DNA of 64,000 bases, from the NCBI GenBank assembly GCA_902168105.1, contig CABHOY010000026.1:175034-239033 (forward strand). Reading direction: 5' to 3'. Below are positions 9,231 through 18,705 of the stretch, one piece after another; within the stretch, counting starts at the first letter, position 1; each line of letters opens with the position of its first letter. The translations under genes and the position numbers were made by a program. This DNA is from an uncultured Flavihumibacter sp. GTDB lineage: Bacteria; Bacteroidota; Bacteroidia; Chitinophagales; Chitinophagaceae. The notes below the pieces were generated by a model. It did not search any database, had not been told where the DNA came from, and saw nothing but the letters and a program-made list of their open reading frames with translations.

Positions 9231-10016
9231 ATGAACAACATTTTGATTACAGGCGGGACCGGTTTGCTTGGAAGCGAGATTGTAAGGCAGTTACTGGCCC
9301 AGGGTAAGCGGGTTGCAATTCTCAGCTCCCAGATCAAACCAAAAGTGGCATCCGGTGCTCGCGTGTTTCATGGAAGCCTGGTTAGCGGCGAAGGCCTGGC
9401 CGATGCACTGAAAGATACAACAGCAGTTATTCATTGTGCCAGCAACCCGCGGGGTTTTCAGGATACCGATATCACCGGTACTAAAAACTTACTGGAAGCA
9501 ATTGATCCGAAGCAGGCGACACACCTGGTTTACATATCGATTGCCGGCGTTGGTAAGACCGCTTACCCTTATTATGCGGCAAAGGAACGTGTGGAAGAAA
9601 TTATTCAGGAAAGTGGTGTTCCGTATACCATCCTGCGGACAACCCAGTTTTATCAATTTGTGTACAACCTAATCAACGTTGCGCTGGTTGACGGATATAA
9701 TGATGTGGTGATCCCAGAAGGAATGCGCTTTCAGCCGGTTGATCTTTCTGAGGTAGCCGCTAAACTGATCTCTGTTGCTTCCGATGCCCCGGCACAGCTT
9801 TTACCGGAGTTCGCAGGCCCTGAAATAATGACCTACGAAAACATGTTTGCCCGGTACCTCGAAGTATTTAATATTACCAGGAACTGGAAAACAGGGCCAA
9901 TAGAAAACCCACGGTTTGATCTGTTCCGTTCAGGTGTTAATATATTTCCTGCTAATGCACATGGTAAGATAACATGGCAGGACTTCCTGCAGAAAAAAAA
10001 AGCAAGATTAATCTAA
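9231..10016 (+). CDS. Atypical SDR / NmrA-like NAD(P)-binding protein
   Basis: 261-residue Rossmann-fold protein. The N-terminal ITGGTGLLGSEIVRQLL is the dinucleotide-binding turn of extended and atypical short-chain dehydrogenases, followed by VIHCASNP and a YYAAKERVEE segment. The classical YxxxK pair appears as Y-x-A-A-K. Such proteins serve as NAD(P)H sensors, quinone reductases or epimerases; the substrate is unknown. The gene starts 59 bases after GH92 on the same strand and could be read through from its promoter, but it has no obvious role in mannan breakdown. Confidence 0.82.
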   Translation: MNNILITGGTGLLGSEIVRQLLAQGKRVAILSSQIKPKVASGARVFHGSLVSGEGLADALKDTTAVIHCASNPRGFQDTDITGTKNLLEAIDPKQATHLVYISIAGVGKTAYPYYAAKERVEEIIQESGVPYTILRTTQFYQFVYNLINVALVDGYNDVVIPEGMRFQPVDLSEVAAKLISVASDAPAQLLPEFAGPEIMTYENMFARYLEVFNITRNWKTGPIENPRFDLFRSGVNIFPANAHGKITWQDFLQKKKARLI

Positions 10017-10190
10017 CGTGTTTGGGGTTGCATTGTCAATTATAATTTAATTCGCATAGGTTCAGGTGTAGAATATAGCACTAGCCTATAGATAGACATT
10101 AGTCCGAGCTTTTTTGTTATGTTGTGCAGCTGTTAGAAAATATTAAGACTTTAGTATATTTTAGAGGCCATTATTCGCTTAACTTGGCAG

Positions 10191-12080
10191 CTAGCTTTTC
10201 CTTATGTGCTCAAGTTCTCCTCTCTCGTCCTTTTCTGACGTTATAAATTTACTTTTTATAAAATTTAAGAAGGTAATGTTTCTTGCATTTGCGTCATCAA
10301 CTACGGCATTTATGTCCCAAATAAATACTCCTATAGGTAGTGTCTTTTTAGGATTTAAGGACACTGCGACTGATGTCTCTCGATAGTACATTTTGCCTGT
10401 TGAATAAAGTTCCGTGTATTCTCCGGAAAGTGCCAACTCAACCTCTTCATTGAATTCTATTATACCGTAATACCATATCCTTTGAATTCTATTGTTATAA
10501 TACTTCATCAACTTTCTGGCCCTAGTTTCAAGTTGATTTATTGCCTTTAGATTTTCATATAATCCTGCCCCTCTTTTTTTGAGTTCAACAATGACTACAT
10601 CGAATGGCTTGTCACCAGTTGGACTATTAGAAAAAATAAATGCTAAATCTGGTCTGTCAATGTCTTTTTCTACCTCTTCTTCATTGGTTATGTATTTTAT
10701 TAGATCACTCATCTCTCTGTTACTCAGCGTAACTTCGTAAGTCATATATTTATCGTCAAGAAGCCAGCAATTGTTTTTGTATAGATCATTTGCGACATTA
10801 CTTTTTTCAAACTTACCATCCTTTCCCATTGCCGCGAATAATTTATGCAGATCAGATTCGCTCTCGTGAGTTGTAGATTCTTTAAGTTTGTTAATAGTTA
10901 ATTGTCTAAACAGTATATATTCAGTTAATGCCCTTGCCGAAATTTCAAGAGATTTTTTGAATTGTTCATCTGTTAAATGATTGGAATCGAGCAATTCTTT
11001 TTGCGCTTTGAAGAATTCCTCTTGAGCATTTTTTAAAATGTCATTTCGTTTCAAATATCCAATGCTATTGGTCTCAAAGTAGCCTGATAGATGAGGATAG
11101 CGATCAACTAAGTTGCGTTTAATTTGCTCATTGTTTTTCTTTACTGATGGTATTTTTTCTTCCATTAAGGAAGCAACTTTTTTTCGAAGAATACTTTGAA
11201 TTTCCCTTAATTCTTGTTTTGATATGGTTAGATTCTGTCTGGCGGCATCCACTTTTCCAGTAAAAAAGTCAGAAAAAAGTAAGAAGACCATCTTATATGA
11301 AGAAGGAATATTTTCGTCAGCAATTATTTCAACTTTGAATGTTCTATTGTCCACCGAAATTGCCGAAATTAGAGACGCCTCTTTTATATCAACTTCCTCA
11401 ATTGAATAATATAAATCAAATTTATCAATTAGATTTACCGAGCTATCCAGCTCAATCACTTTTAAATCAGGTATTTCATTGTTACTTAATGTTTCGGCAT
11501 ATAGTTTTTGATCAATAACAGATTTAATATGGATAGTTATCTCTTTCTTTTTTTTCTTGTATAGAAATAGTCTTGAATAGAACTCCTCGAAAATTCTTCT
11601 CTTAAGGAAAGTCGGATTGATATATTCATTTTTTGCAATCTTCTGTAAGGTATAACCTGTCATAGTGAAGATTGACCCGGTTTTTGAGGTTTCTGGGTCT
11701 ATGTCTGAGACAGAGAAGTCTTTTTCATTAAAATGTTCTGAAAAGATGAAGCTCCTTTGCTTGTTTTTTGAAAAAACACTTTTAATATTTATCTCGTCGA
11801 AATAACATAAATAGACAAGTCTTCCTAAACCTTTGTGTGAACTTTCTTCAACATCGAACAAATTCGAAAATTTTTCATACCGATCGTCGGTAAAACCAAA
11901 ACCGTTATCAGTAATTTTTATTTGTAGAGTTTCAGGTCGATTGGCAGCAGCGATTGAAATATCAACATCGATTCTTGTGGCACCAGCATCTAATGAATTA
12001 GCAATTGCCTCGAAATAAACCATCTCAAGAGAGGAACCACTGAAAAACATTTTTACGGCTTGACCTAATTTTACTTTCAT
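10191..12080 (-). CDS. GHKL-type ATPase fused to a PD-(D/E)XK-like nuclease domain; candidate defence protein
   Basis: 629-residue protein. The N-terminal 100 residues hold a Bergerat ATP-binding fold: N-box FEAIANSLDAGA with E24 and N28, G1 box DNGFGF at 58-63, and a lid motif HKGLGR at 82-87, as in MutL, Hsp90 and MORC proteins. The middle is lysine-rich and helical. Near the C-terminus RPDLAF (D478), FDVV (D494) and VELKK (E499, K501), followed by an INQLETRA helix, match the D-(x)n-ExK core of restriction-type nucleases and resemble Shedu/DUF4263 domains. A role as an ATP-driven antiphage nuclease is inference. The gene is solitary, markedly more AT-rich than its neighbours, and sits inside a mannan-utilisation region, which suggests horizontal acquisition. 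Confidence 0.6.
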   Translation of the reverse strand: MKVKLGQAVKMFFSGSSLEMVYFEAIANSLDAGATRIDVDISIAAANRPETLQIKITDNGFGFTDDRYEKFSNLFDVEESSHKGLGRLVYLCYFDEINIKSVFSKNKQRSFIFSEHFNEKDFSVSDIDPETSKTGSIFTMTGYTLQKIAKNEYINPTFLKRRIFEEFYSRLFLYKKKKKEITIHIKSVIDQKLYAETLSNNEIPDLKVIELDSSVNLIDKFDLYYSIEEVDIKEASLISAISVDNRTFKVEIIADENIPSSYKMVFLLFSDFFTGKVDAARQNLTISKQELREIQSILRKKVASLMEEKIPSVKKNNEQIKRNLVDRYPHLSGYFETNSIGYLKRNDILKNAQEEFFKAQKELLDSNHLTDEQFKKSLEISARALTEYILFRQLTINKLKESTTHESESDLHKLFAAMGKDGKFEKSNVANDLYKNNCWLLDDKYMTYEVTLSNREMSDLIKYITNEEEVEKDIDRPDLAFIFSNSPTGDKPFDVVIVELKKRGAGLYENLKAINQLETRARKLMKYYNNRIQRIWYYGIIEFNEEVELALSGEYTELYSTGKMYYRETSVAVSLNPKKTLPIGVFIWDINAVVDDANARNITFLNFIKSKFITSEKDERGELEHIRKS

Positions 12081-12483
12081 TTTCTAGATAAAATATTTGT
12101 TGGTATTTCTAGAATTAATTTCCATCACTGTTGACTAGCTCACTTCACTGACCAAATTAAACCTTTTAAAGGAATATCCGATCAACTAAAACCAAAATTT
12201 CCAATAGGCAATTTTTATCACTGTTTTAAAATACAGTATGGGTAAACATGGATATGCGTTAATTTCATTTATTCTTCACGGGTAGAGCGAATTACGCGTA
12301 TGTTGACTCCCAATAGTTGCACTTCCCCGTTTAGGGAAATATATCTTGCCAGCTGCAAATCAATTAAAATCTAATAGATCCCCCATCCTCTCAATTTCCT
12401 CCCCCAAAAAAAACTTCAACTTTTTTTCCTTCCCTCTAGTACCAAACATCAGTTTTCCGGATAAGCTAGTAAAACGTCCACAT
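12081..12483. other. AT-rich intergenic stretch between the ATPase gene and fecR
   Basis: No gene is supported here. A frame is open into fecR from TTG 12346, but its first 46 residues are low-complexity (Lys, Asn, Phe, Ser, Pro) and unlike FecR proteins. An ECF sigma-factor gene, which normally precedes fecR, is absent. No clear TAnnTTTG promoter was found. Confidence 0.4.
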
Positions 12484-13416
12484 TTGGAAACTGAAAAACT
12501 TAAGCGGATCTTCCGGCAATATCTCCTGGGACAAGCCAGGGACAAGGATACAGATACCATCGACAACTGGTATCAGTCCTTCGACGACGAGCCTGTTGCT
12601 CCACTCAGCAGAGAAGCGGAAGAAAATATCCGGCTGGAGATATGGCAAAACATCCGTCCGGAACTGGAGAAGAAGAAGGTACATTTCCTGAAACGAGGAT
12701 TGGCGGCCGCTGCTGCAGTAACCCTGTTGCTGGCCGGCGGACTGACATATTACCTTGTCAACAGCTCGCCTGCTAACGCCTATACAGAGATCACCACTGC
12801 CGTAGGGCAAAAAAGGACCGTACAACTGGCCGATGGCTCCCGCCTGATACTAAATGCCGGTTCTACCGTCCGTATCCCGAAAAACATGGAGAAAGAAAGA
12901 CGCCTGGACATTGTGGACGGGGAAGTCTTCTTTGAGGTAAAGAGTGACCCCGCTACACCTTTTATCGTGGAAAGCGGTCCGCTGAAAACCACCGTACTGG
13001 GTACCTCGTTTAACGTGACCGCCTACGAGGCAGTGAACAAAATGAGCGTTGCAGTAACAGATGGTAAGGTAAGTGTGCAAAGCGCTGACGGCTCCGCTAA
13101 CGTACTGGCAAAAGATCAGGCACTGACCTATGATAAGGCAAAGAACAATATATCGATAGATGCACTTGATAAAAGTCTGCTGGGATGGCGCGACGGCATC
13201 CTCGTTCTGAACGATGCCTCTTTTAATGACCTGGTGGTCCTGATGCAGAAGAACTACGGTTTGCAGCTGACCACTACTCAGGATAAGATCCGCGCAACCC
13301 GGTATACTACTGAATTGTCCACCGCTATGGACCCTGTAAAAGCCGCCGAGGTACTGGCAGCTATCCACAATCTGAAAATCGAAGTGACCGGCCACGTGGT
13401 CACGATCTATGAATAA
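12484..13416 (+). CDS. FecR-family anti-sigma factor
   Basis: Inner-membrane anti-sigma factor that relays substrate occupancy of a TonB-dependent receptor to an ECF sigma factor. An N-terminal cytoplasmic segment (LKRIFRQYLLGQA) leads to one membrane helix near residues 62-84 (AAAAAVTLLLAGGLTYYLV). The periplasmic FecR domain follows (TAVGQKRTVQLADGSRLILN to VLGTSFNVTAY), then a C-terminal DUF4974-like domain (LNDASFNDLVVLMQKNYGLQ). There is no ATG in the N-terminal region; TTG 12484 yields a family-like start (ETEKLKRIF) of 311 residues, while TTG 12346 would add an unlikely tail. The gene precedes an STN-containing susC, as expected, but its sigma partner is not adjacent. Confidence 0.85.
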   Translation: METEKLKRIFRQYLLGQARDKDTDTIDNWYQSFDDEPVAPLSREAEENIRLEIWQNIRPELEKKKVHFLKRGLAAAAAVTLLLAGGLTYYLVNSSPANAYTEITTAVGQKRTVQLADGSRLILNAGSTVRIPKNMEKERRLDIVDGEVFFEVKSDPATPFIVESGPLKTTVLGTSFNVTAYEAVNKMSVAVTDGKVSVQSADGSANVLAKDQALTYDKAKNNISIDALDKSLLGWRDGILVLNDASFNDLVVLMQKNYGLQLTTTQDKIRATRYTTELSTAMDPVKAAEVLAAIHNLKIEVTGHVVTIYE

Positions 13417-13482
13417 ACCAACGGCTCGACACAAACTGTATGCAACCACTGCTAACGTAACATCTTAACGCCTAAACTACGT

Positions 13483-16400
13483 ATGAAAAAAATTGCCACG
13501 ACTTTCAGAAGACGATTATTTTCTATCGTCTTCCTCCTGATGGGAGCCTCCCTCTTCCTGCCGGTGTATGCCGGAAAAGGGCAGATCCTTAAAGAAACCA
13601 ATGTCACGATCCGCCTGAAAAGCGGTTCTTTGGAGTCGGCCATACAAGAGCTGCACTCCAGCACAAAAGTTACTTTTGCCTACGACAAACAACTGCTACG
13701 CTCTTTCCCTATCCAGGACTGCTCTTTCTCCAACGAGCGACTGGATGTAGTGTTGCAACAGTTACTCCGCAACAAGCAGCTTGAATTTGAAGAAGTCAAC
13801 AACATTGTAGTCATCAGTAGAGCGGCTGCTAAAGTAGCTGCTGTTAACAAAACCGGAAGGGAAGACATCGTGGTGTCCGGTACTGTACTGGACGAAAACG
13901 GGGCGCCCATGCCTGGCGTGAGCGTAGCCGTACGCGGGGCTACTACCATGACCTCCACCGGTAACGACGGTAAGTTCAAGCTGATCGTACAATCTGCGGA
14001 TGCCGTGCTGGCCTTTAGTTTCATCGGTTATGAAACTATTACGGTAACAGTAGGCACGCAAACCAGTTTGAACATCCGGATGAAAATAGCCAGTAAATCG
14101 CTCGGTGAAGTAGCCGTGGTAGGTTTCGGTACACAGCGTAAAGTGAGCCTGGTAGGCGCACAGTCAACAGTAAAGGTGACAGAGTTTAAACAGCCCGCTG
14201 CCGACATTACGACAATGCTGGCGGGCCGTATAGCCGGTGTAGTAGGTGTCCAGCGCTCTGGCGAACCTGGTAAGGGAAGCGCCGATATCTGGATCCGTGG
14301 TATCTCTACTTTCGGTGATGGTAATAGCGCCGGACCACTGGTACTGGTAGACGGTGTGGAACGTTCTATCAATAACATCTCTCCTGAAGATATTGAGTCG
14401 TTCACCGTGCTGAAAGATGCAGCCGGTACAGCCGTATATGGTGTACGTGGCGCGAATGGTGTAATACTGGTGAAGACAAAAACCGGTAAGGTTGGCAAAC
14501 CTCAGATCTACCTGGACTATAACGAAGGCGTGAACACCTTCGTACGCCGGCCGGAAATGCTGGATGGTATTACCTACATGAACCTTGCTAATGAAGCGTT
14601 GACCACCCGTAACCAGAACCCGAAATATTCACAGGAATATATCGCAAATACAAAGAATGGCACTGATCCTTTGCTCTATCCCGATGTAGACTGGATGGAC
14701 GCCGTATTCAATAAATTCGGTCATACCCGCAGCACCAATCTTAACGCCAGTGGCGGTGTGGAGAACGCGCAGTATTATGTGTCGCTCGGCTACTTCAATG
14801 AATCCGGTTTCATGAAAACAGATGATCTGGCGAGTTATAATTCTTCAATGAAGTTCAATCGTTATAATTTTACCAGTAACCTCAATCTGCGTGTAACAAA
14901 GAGCACTAAGCTGGATGTCGGTTTACAGGGATATTTTTCTAACGGTAATTATCCTGGTATTAATTCCGGCGATATCTTCCAGAGTGCCATGGACGCTGCG
15001 CCTGTAGCATATCCTATTATGTATCCCGGAGGATTAGTGCCGGGACAATCCTCCAATGGTGGTTTCCGTAATCCTTATGCTGACCTCACCCGTAGGGGAT
15101 ATCGTAATGAATTCCGTAATCAGCTGTTCTCCAATATCAGGGCTACACAGGAACTGGATGCGCTCACCAAAGGCCTGACCGCCAGTGTGATGTTTGCCTT
15201 TGATACATACAACCAGAACTATATTACGCGCTCAAAAAGGGAGGATACTTATTATCCCGATCAGAGTATGCCATATAAACCAGACGGAAGCCTGAACCTG
15301 GTGAAAACATTCACTGGCAACGCTTACCTCGGATTTGACAATAATGCTAATGACCGTCAGACAAGTCGTAAGTTCTATACAGAAGCCTCTCTGAATTACG
15401 ACAGGAGTTTCGGTAAGCACCGTTTCGGCGGTCTGGCATTGTTCTATTCCAGCGATAGGACGAATGCACTGGCAGGCGATTTTATCAGCTCTATTCCTGA
15501 AAGGGCGTTAGGTCTTGCAGGCAGGGTCGCTTATTCCTATTCCGATAAATACTTCCTCGAAGTGAATGCCGGTTATAATGGTTCCGAACTGTTCGCACCA
15601 GGTAACCGCTTCGGTTTCTTCCCGGCTGTAGGTGTGGGTTGGATCATCTCTGAAGAGAAATTCTTTGCACCGCTGAAGAATGCGATATCCTTCTTCAAGG
15701 TCCGTTATTCCAACGGTAACACCGGCCTGGGAAGCGCAAGGGAACGTTTCCTCTATATCACCAACCTGAGTACATATAATGATGCATATAAGTTCGGTAA
15801 GACATTCAACAACGTCGGTGGTATCAACATCAACCGTTATGCAACCAATGTAAAATGGTCTGTCTCGAACAAACAGGACCTGGGTATTGAGTTCCATACA
15901 CTGAAAGACCGCATGTCTGTTATCATAGACCTGTTTAAAGAACATCGTACAGGTATCTTCCTGCAAAGGGCGTCTAACGTGGACTTTATGGGACTGCAGA
16001 ATCAGCAGTTTGCTAACCTGGGTATCGTTGATAATAAAGGCTTCGATGCAACACTGGAATATAATACCAAAATAGGGGCCGTAGACCTGCGCTTGAGAGG
16101 TAACGTTACCTATACAAAAGATGTGGTGATCGAAGATGATCGTCCGCCACAGTCTTATCCGTGGATGGAGCACAGAGGTAATAATGTACTTGCTCGTTAT
16201 GGATATATTGCGGAAGGCCTGTTTGGTAGTGAAGATGAAGTGAACAAGAGTGCAGTACCGGGAGATAGATCTAAAGTGAAACCCGGTGATATAAGATATA
16301 AAGACCTGAACGGTGACGGGATCATCAACAGTTATGATATTACGAAAATAGGCCGTGGCGATCTGCCTACCACCGTATACGGATTTGGATTTGACCTGGG

Positions 16401-16857
16401 GTATAAAGGCTTCCATTTTGGTCTGCTGTTCCAGGGTATTTCCGATGCAGACAGAATGTTGGCAGGGTCCGCTATCATACCATTCAACGGTGGCGGCGGT
16501 GTGACCAATGCATATGCTATCGCTACAGATAGATGGACAGTAGATAATCCTGATCCTAATGCATTCTATCCAAGACTGGCATATGGTGAAGCAGAGAATA
16601 ACAACAACACACAAGCCAGTTCCTGGTGGATAAAAGACATGAGTTTCCTGCGACTGAAATCGGCACAGCTGGCATATAATCTGCCAACTGCCTGGTTAGG
16701 CAGAACAGGCATTCGTAATGCATCTGTATACATGCAGGGCATCAACCTGTTTACCTTCAGTAAGTTTAAACTGTGGGACCCTGAACTGAACACAGACAAT
16801 GGTTCCAGGTATCCTAATATCAGAACGATCTCTGTTGGCATGAACCTGAAATTTTAA
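13483..16857 (+). CDS. SusC/RagA TonB-linked outer-membrane receptor with STN domain
   Basis: 1124-residue outer-membrane transporter for oligosaccharides. After the signal peptide, residues about 38-110 form an STN (secretin/TonB short N-terminal) domain, the part that contacts the FecR protein. Next come a carboxypeptidase-D-like regulatory domain (about 127-205, VSGTVLDENGAPMPGVSVAV), a plug (GEVAVVGFGTQRK to GVRGANGVILVKTK), and a 22-strand barrel ending in MNLKF. It pairs with the SusD protein 15 bases downstream. Given the GH76 and GH92 enzymes nearby, alpha-mannan fragments are the likely cargo. The STN domain implies substrate-induced expression through FecR. Confidence 0.95.
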   Translation: MKKIATTFRRRLFSIVFLLMGASLFLPVYAGKGQILKETNVTIRLKSGSLESAIQELHSSTKVTFAYDKQLLRSFPIQDCSFSNERLDVVLQQLLRNKQLEFEEVNNIVVISRAAAKVAAVNKTGREDIVVSGTVLDENGAPMPGVSVAVRGATTMTSTGNDGKFKLIVQSADAVLAFSFIGYETITVTVGTQTSLNIRMKIASKSLGEVAVVGFGTQRKVSLVGAQSTVKVTEFKQPAADITTMLAGRIAGVVGVQRSGEPGKGSADIWIRGISTFGDGNSAGPLVLVDGVERSINNISPEDIESFTVLKDAAGTAVYGVRGANGVILVKTKTGKVGKPQIYLDYNEGVNTFVRRPEMLDGITYMNLANEALTTRNQNPKYSQEYIANTKNGTDPLLYPDVDWMDAVFNKFGHTRSTNLNASGGVENAQYYVSLGYFNESGFMKTDDLASYNSSMKFNRYNFTSNLNLRVTKSTKLDVGLQGYFSNGNYPGINSGDIFQSAMDAAPVAYPIMYPGGLVPGQSSNGGFRNPYADLTRRGYRNEFRNQLFSNIRATQELDALTKGLTASVMFAFDTYNQNYITRSKREDTYYPDQSMPYKPDGSLNLVKTFTGNAYLGFDNNANDRQTSRKFYTEASLNYDRSFGKHRFGGLALFYSSDRTNALAGDFISSIPERALGLAGRVAYSYSDKYFLEVNAGYNGSELFAPGNRFGFFPAVGVGWIISEEKFFAPLKNAISFFKVRYSNGNTGLGSARERFLYITNLSTYNDAYKFGKTFNNVGGININRYATNVKWSVSNKQDLGIEFHTLKDRMSVIIDLFKEHRTGIFLQRASNVDFMGLQNQQFANLGIVDNKGFDATLEYNTKIGAVDLRLRGNVTYTKDVVIEDDRPPQSYPWMEHRGNNVLARYGYIAEGLFGSEDEVNKSAVPGDRSKVKPGDIRYKDLNGDGIINSYDITKIGRGDLPTTVYGFGFDLGYKGFHFGLLFQGISDADRMLAGSAIIPFNGGGGVTNAYAIATDRWTVDNPDPNAFYPRLAYGEAENNNNTQASSWWIKDMSFLRLKSAQLAYNLPTAWLGRTGIRNASVYMQGINLFTFSKFKLWDPELNTDNGSRYPNIRTISVGMNLKF

Positions 16858-16872
16858 TTCTACAAGCAACTG

Positions 16873-18672
16873 ATGATGAAAAAGCTATTATATCTATTCC
16901 TCGTTATAGTACTCGCGTCCTCCTGTTCAAAGTACCTGGACCAGGTCCCGGACGACAGGCTGACCATAGAAGAAACCTTTAGGACCTGGGGTACGGCGCA
17001 GCGTTACCTGGCAGATGTATACCGTCGTGTACCGGATGAATTCGGACAACGCGACGCTGGTTCCGAAAGCAACCGTGGTATATGGACCGGTGGTTCTGAT
17101 GAAGCTGATTTTGTATGGGGCTTCGTGAAATCAAATGATGTGAACATCGGTAACTGGGATGCCAACTCCGGTTTTGTGGGAGACTACTGGCGGAATTTCT
17201 ACCGTGGTATCCGTGGTGCCAGCGTGTTTATGGAAAATGCAGACGCCATCAAAGACCTGTCGCCCGACCTGATCAAACAATACAAAGCTGAAGCAAGAGC
17301 GCTGAGAGCGATGTTCTATTTCTATCTGATGCGCATCTATGGTCCGGTGATCATACTTGGTGAAAATGCGCCGCCCGTAGATGCCGACCTGCAATTGCCA
17401 CGTAATACTTTCGATGAGTGTGTGGAGTATGTAGCGACAGAGCTGGAGAAAGCTGCGGCAGATCTGGCGGTAATACCCAGGAATGACGAAGAGTATGGCC
17501 ATATTACAAAGGGCGTCGCACTTGCTTTCCGTGCCAATGCATTAATGTATGCAGCAAGCCCGTTGTACAACGGAAATACCGACCTGGCCGATATGGTCAA
17601 TAAAGATGGCAAAAACCTGATCAGCCAGACCTATGATGGCAATAAATGGAAAGTAGCTGCTGACGCATATAAGGCCTTTCTTTCAACGTTTGTTCCCGGT
17701 ACCTATGACCTGTTCAGAAAAAATGATACAAGCGGTAATTTCGACCCTTATTTGTCCTGTCGCGATGTATTGCTGACCGACTGGAACAAAGAAGTGATCT
17801 TCGCCCGCGCAGGCAGCTCTATCGGCCCGCGACAGTATGAACTCACCCCTTATCACAATGGGGCCAGCTCCCGCGATGTAAAAGGCAGTGGCGGCCTGGG
17901 GGCTACACAAAATATGGTGGACGCTTTCTTTACAAAGAATGGCCGGAGCATCAGCGATCCTTTATCCGGTTATGTAAAGGAAGGTACATCCATGTTCCAG
18001 ACACCATACGATACACACGAGAAAGAGATCTATAACCAATGGGTGAACAGGGAACCGCGTTTCTATGTAAATATCACTTTTGACGGAAGTACCTGGTTGA
18101 ACAGATCTTTCGGTGAGATCACGACCCGTCTGTATAATACCGGTAATTCCGGTAAACAAACAGGTGGCGGCGATTATTCCACAACCGGTTACATCGTGCG
18201 TAAAGCAATGGGATTGGGAGCCTGGGATATCTCTAATCGTACCCTGATACTGATACGCCTGGCAGAGGTCTACCTGAGTTACGCAGAGTGCGTCAACGAA
18301 TCAGATCCCTCCAACCCTGATGCATTAAGATACCTGAACCTGATCCGTGAGAGAGCAGGTATACCACAATACGGAACGGAAGGCTTAGACGTTCCCGCCG
18401 GACAGGAGGGCATGCGCGAAGCGATCCGTAACGAACGCAGGGTGGAGCTGGCCTTCGAGAACAACCGTTTCTTTGATGTACGCCGTTGGAAGATAGGAGA
18501 GCAGACGCAAAGCGGCCCTATGTACGGACTGAATATTAGCGCAGATATGCCAGACTTCCTGAAGGTAGTGACCTTCGAGACACGTGTGTTCAACAAGCGT
18601 CATTACTTTTTCCCGATACCGTCCAATGACGTAAATAATGACAGACAGCTTGTGCAGAATCCCGGATGGTAA
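16873..18672 (+). CDS. SusD/RagB-family glycan-binding lipoprotein
   Basis: 599-residue outer-membrane lipoprotein that forms the lid of the SusC transporter and binds glycan. A short signal peptide ends in the lipobox ASSC, followed by the common SKYLDQVPDDRLTIEETF. TPR-like helices are apparent (AEARALRAMFYFYLMRIYG) and the C-terminal SusD region ends in NDVNNDRQLVQNPGW. ATG 16876 is an equally good start. The gene follows susC in the same operon and precedes the GH76 gene by 33 bases. Confidence 0.95.
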   Translation: MMKKLLYLFLVIVLASSCSKYLDQVPDDRLTIEETFRTWGTAQRYLADVYRRVPDEFGQRDAGSESNRGIWTGGSDEADFVWGFVKSNDVNIGNWDANSGFVGDYWRNFYRGIRGASVFMENADAIKDLSPDLIKQYKAEARALRAMFYFYLMRIYGPVIILGENAPPVDADLQLPRNTFDECVEYVATELEKAAADLAVIPRNDEEYGHITKGVALAFRANALMYAASPLYNGNTDLADMVNKDGKNLISQTYDGNKWKVAADAYKAFLSTFVPGTYDLFRKNDTSGNFDPYLSCRDVLLTDWNKEVIFARAGSSIGPRQYELTPYHNGASSRDVKGSGGLGATQNMVDAFFTKNGRSISDPLSGYVKEGTSMFQTPYDTHEKEIYNQWVNREPRFYVNITFDGSTWLNRSFGEITTRLYNTGNSGKQTGGGDYSTTGYIVRKAMGLGAWDISNRTLILIRLAEVYLSYAECVNESDPSNPDALRYLNLIRERAGIPQYGTEGLDVPAGQEGMREAIRNERRVELAFENNRFFDVRRWKIGEQTQSGPMYGLNISADMPDFLKVVTFETRVFNKRHYFFPIPSNDVNNDRQLVQNPGW

Positions 18673-18705
18673 TATCTTTATTGACAGACATTAACTCGTT
18701 TTAAG

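Noticed and set aside
12346..12483. Upstream part of the fecR frame as coding sequence
   Set aside because: Starts at TTG, low-complexity, and unlike FecR N-termini; kept only as an alternative start.
15508..16614. Long open frame (368 codons) on the minus strand inside susC
   Set aside because: It is antisense to a clear SusC barrel and rich in Ile, Cys and His; a shadow of codon bias in the real gene.
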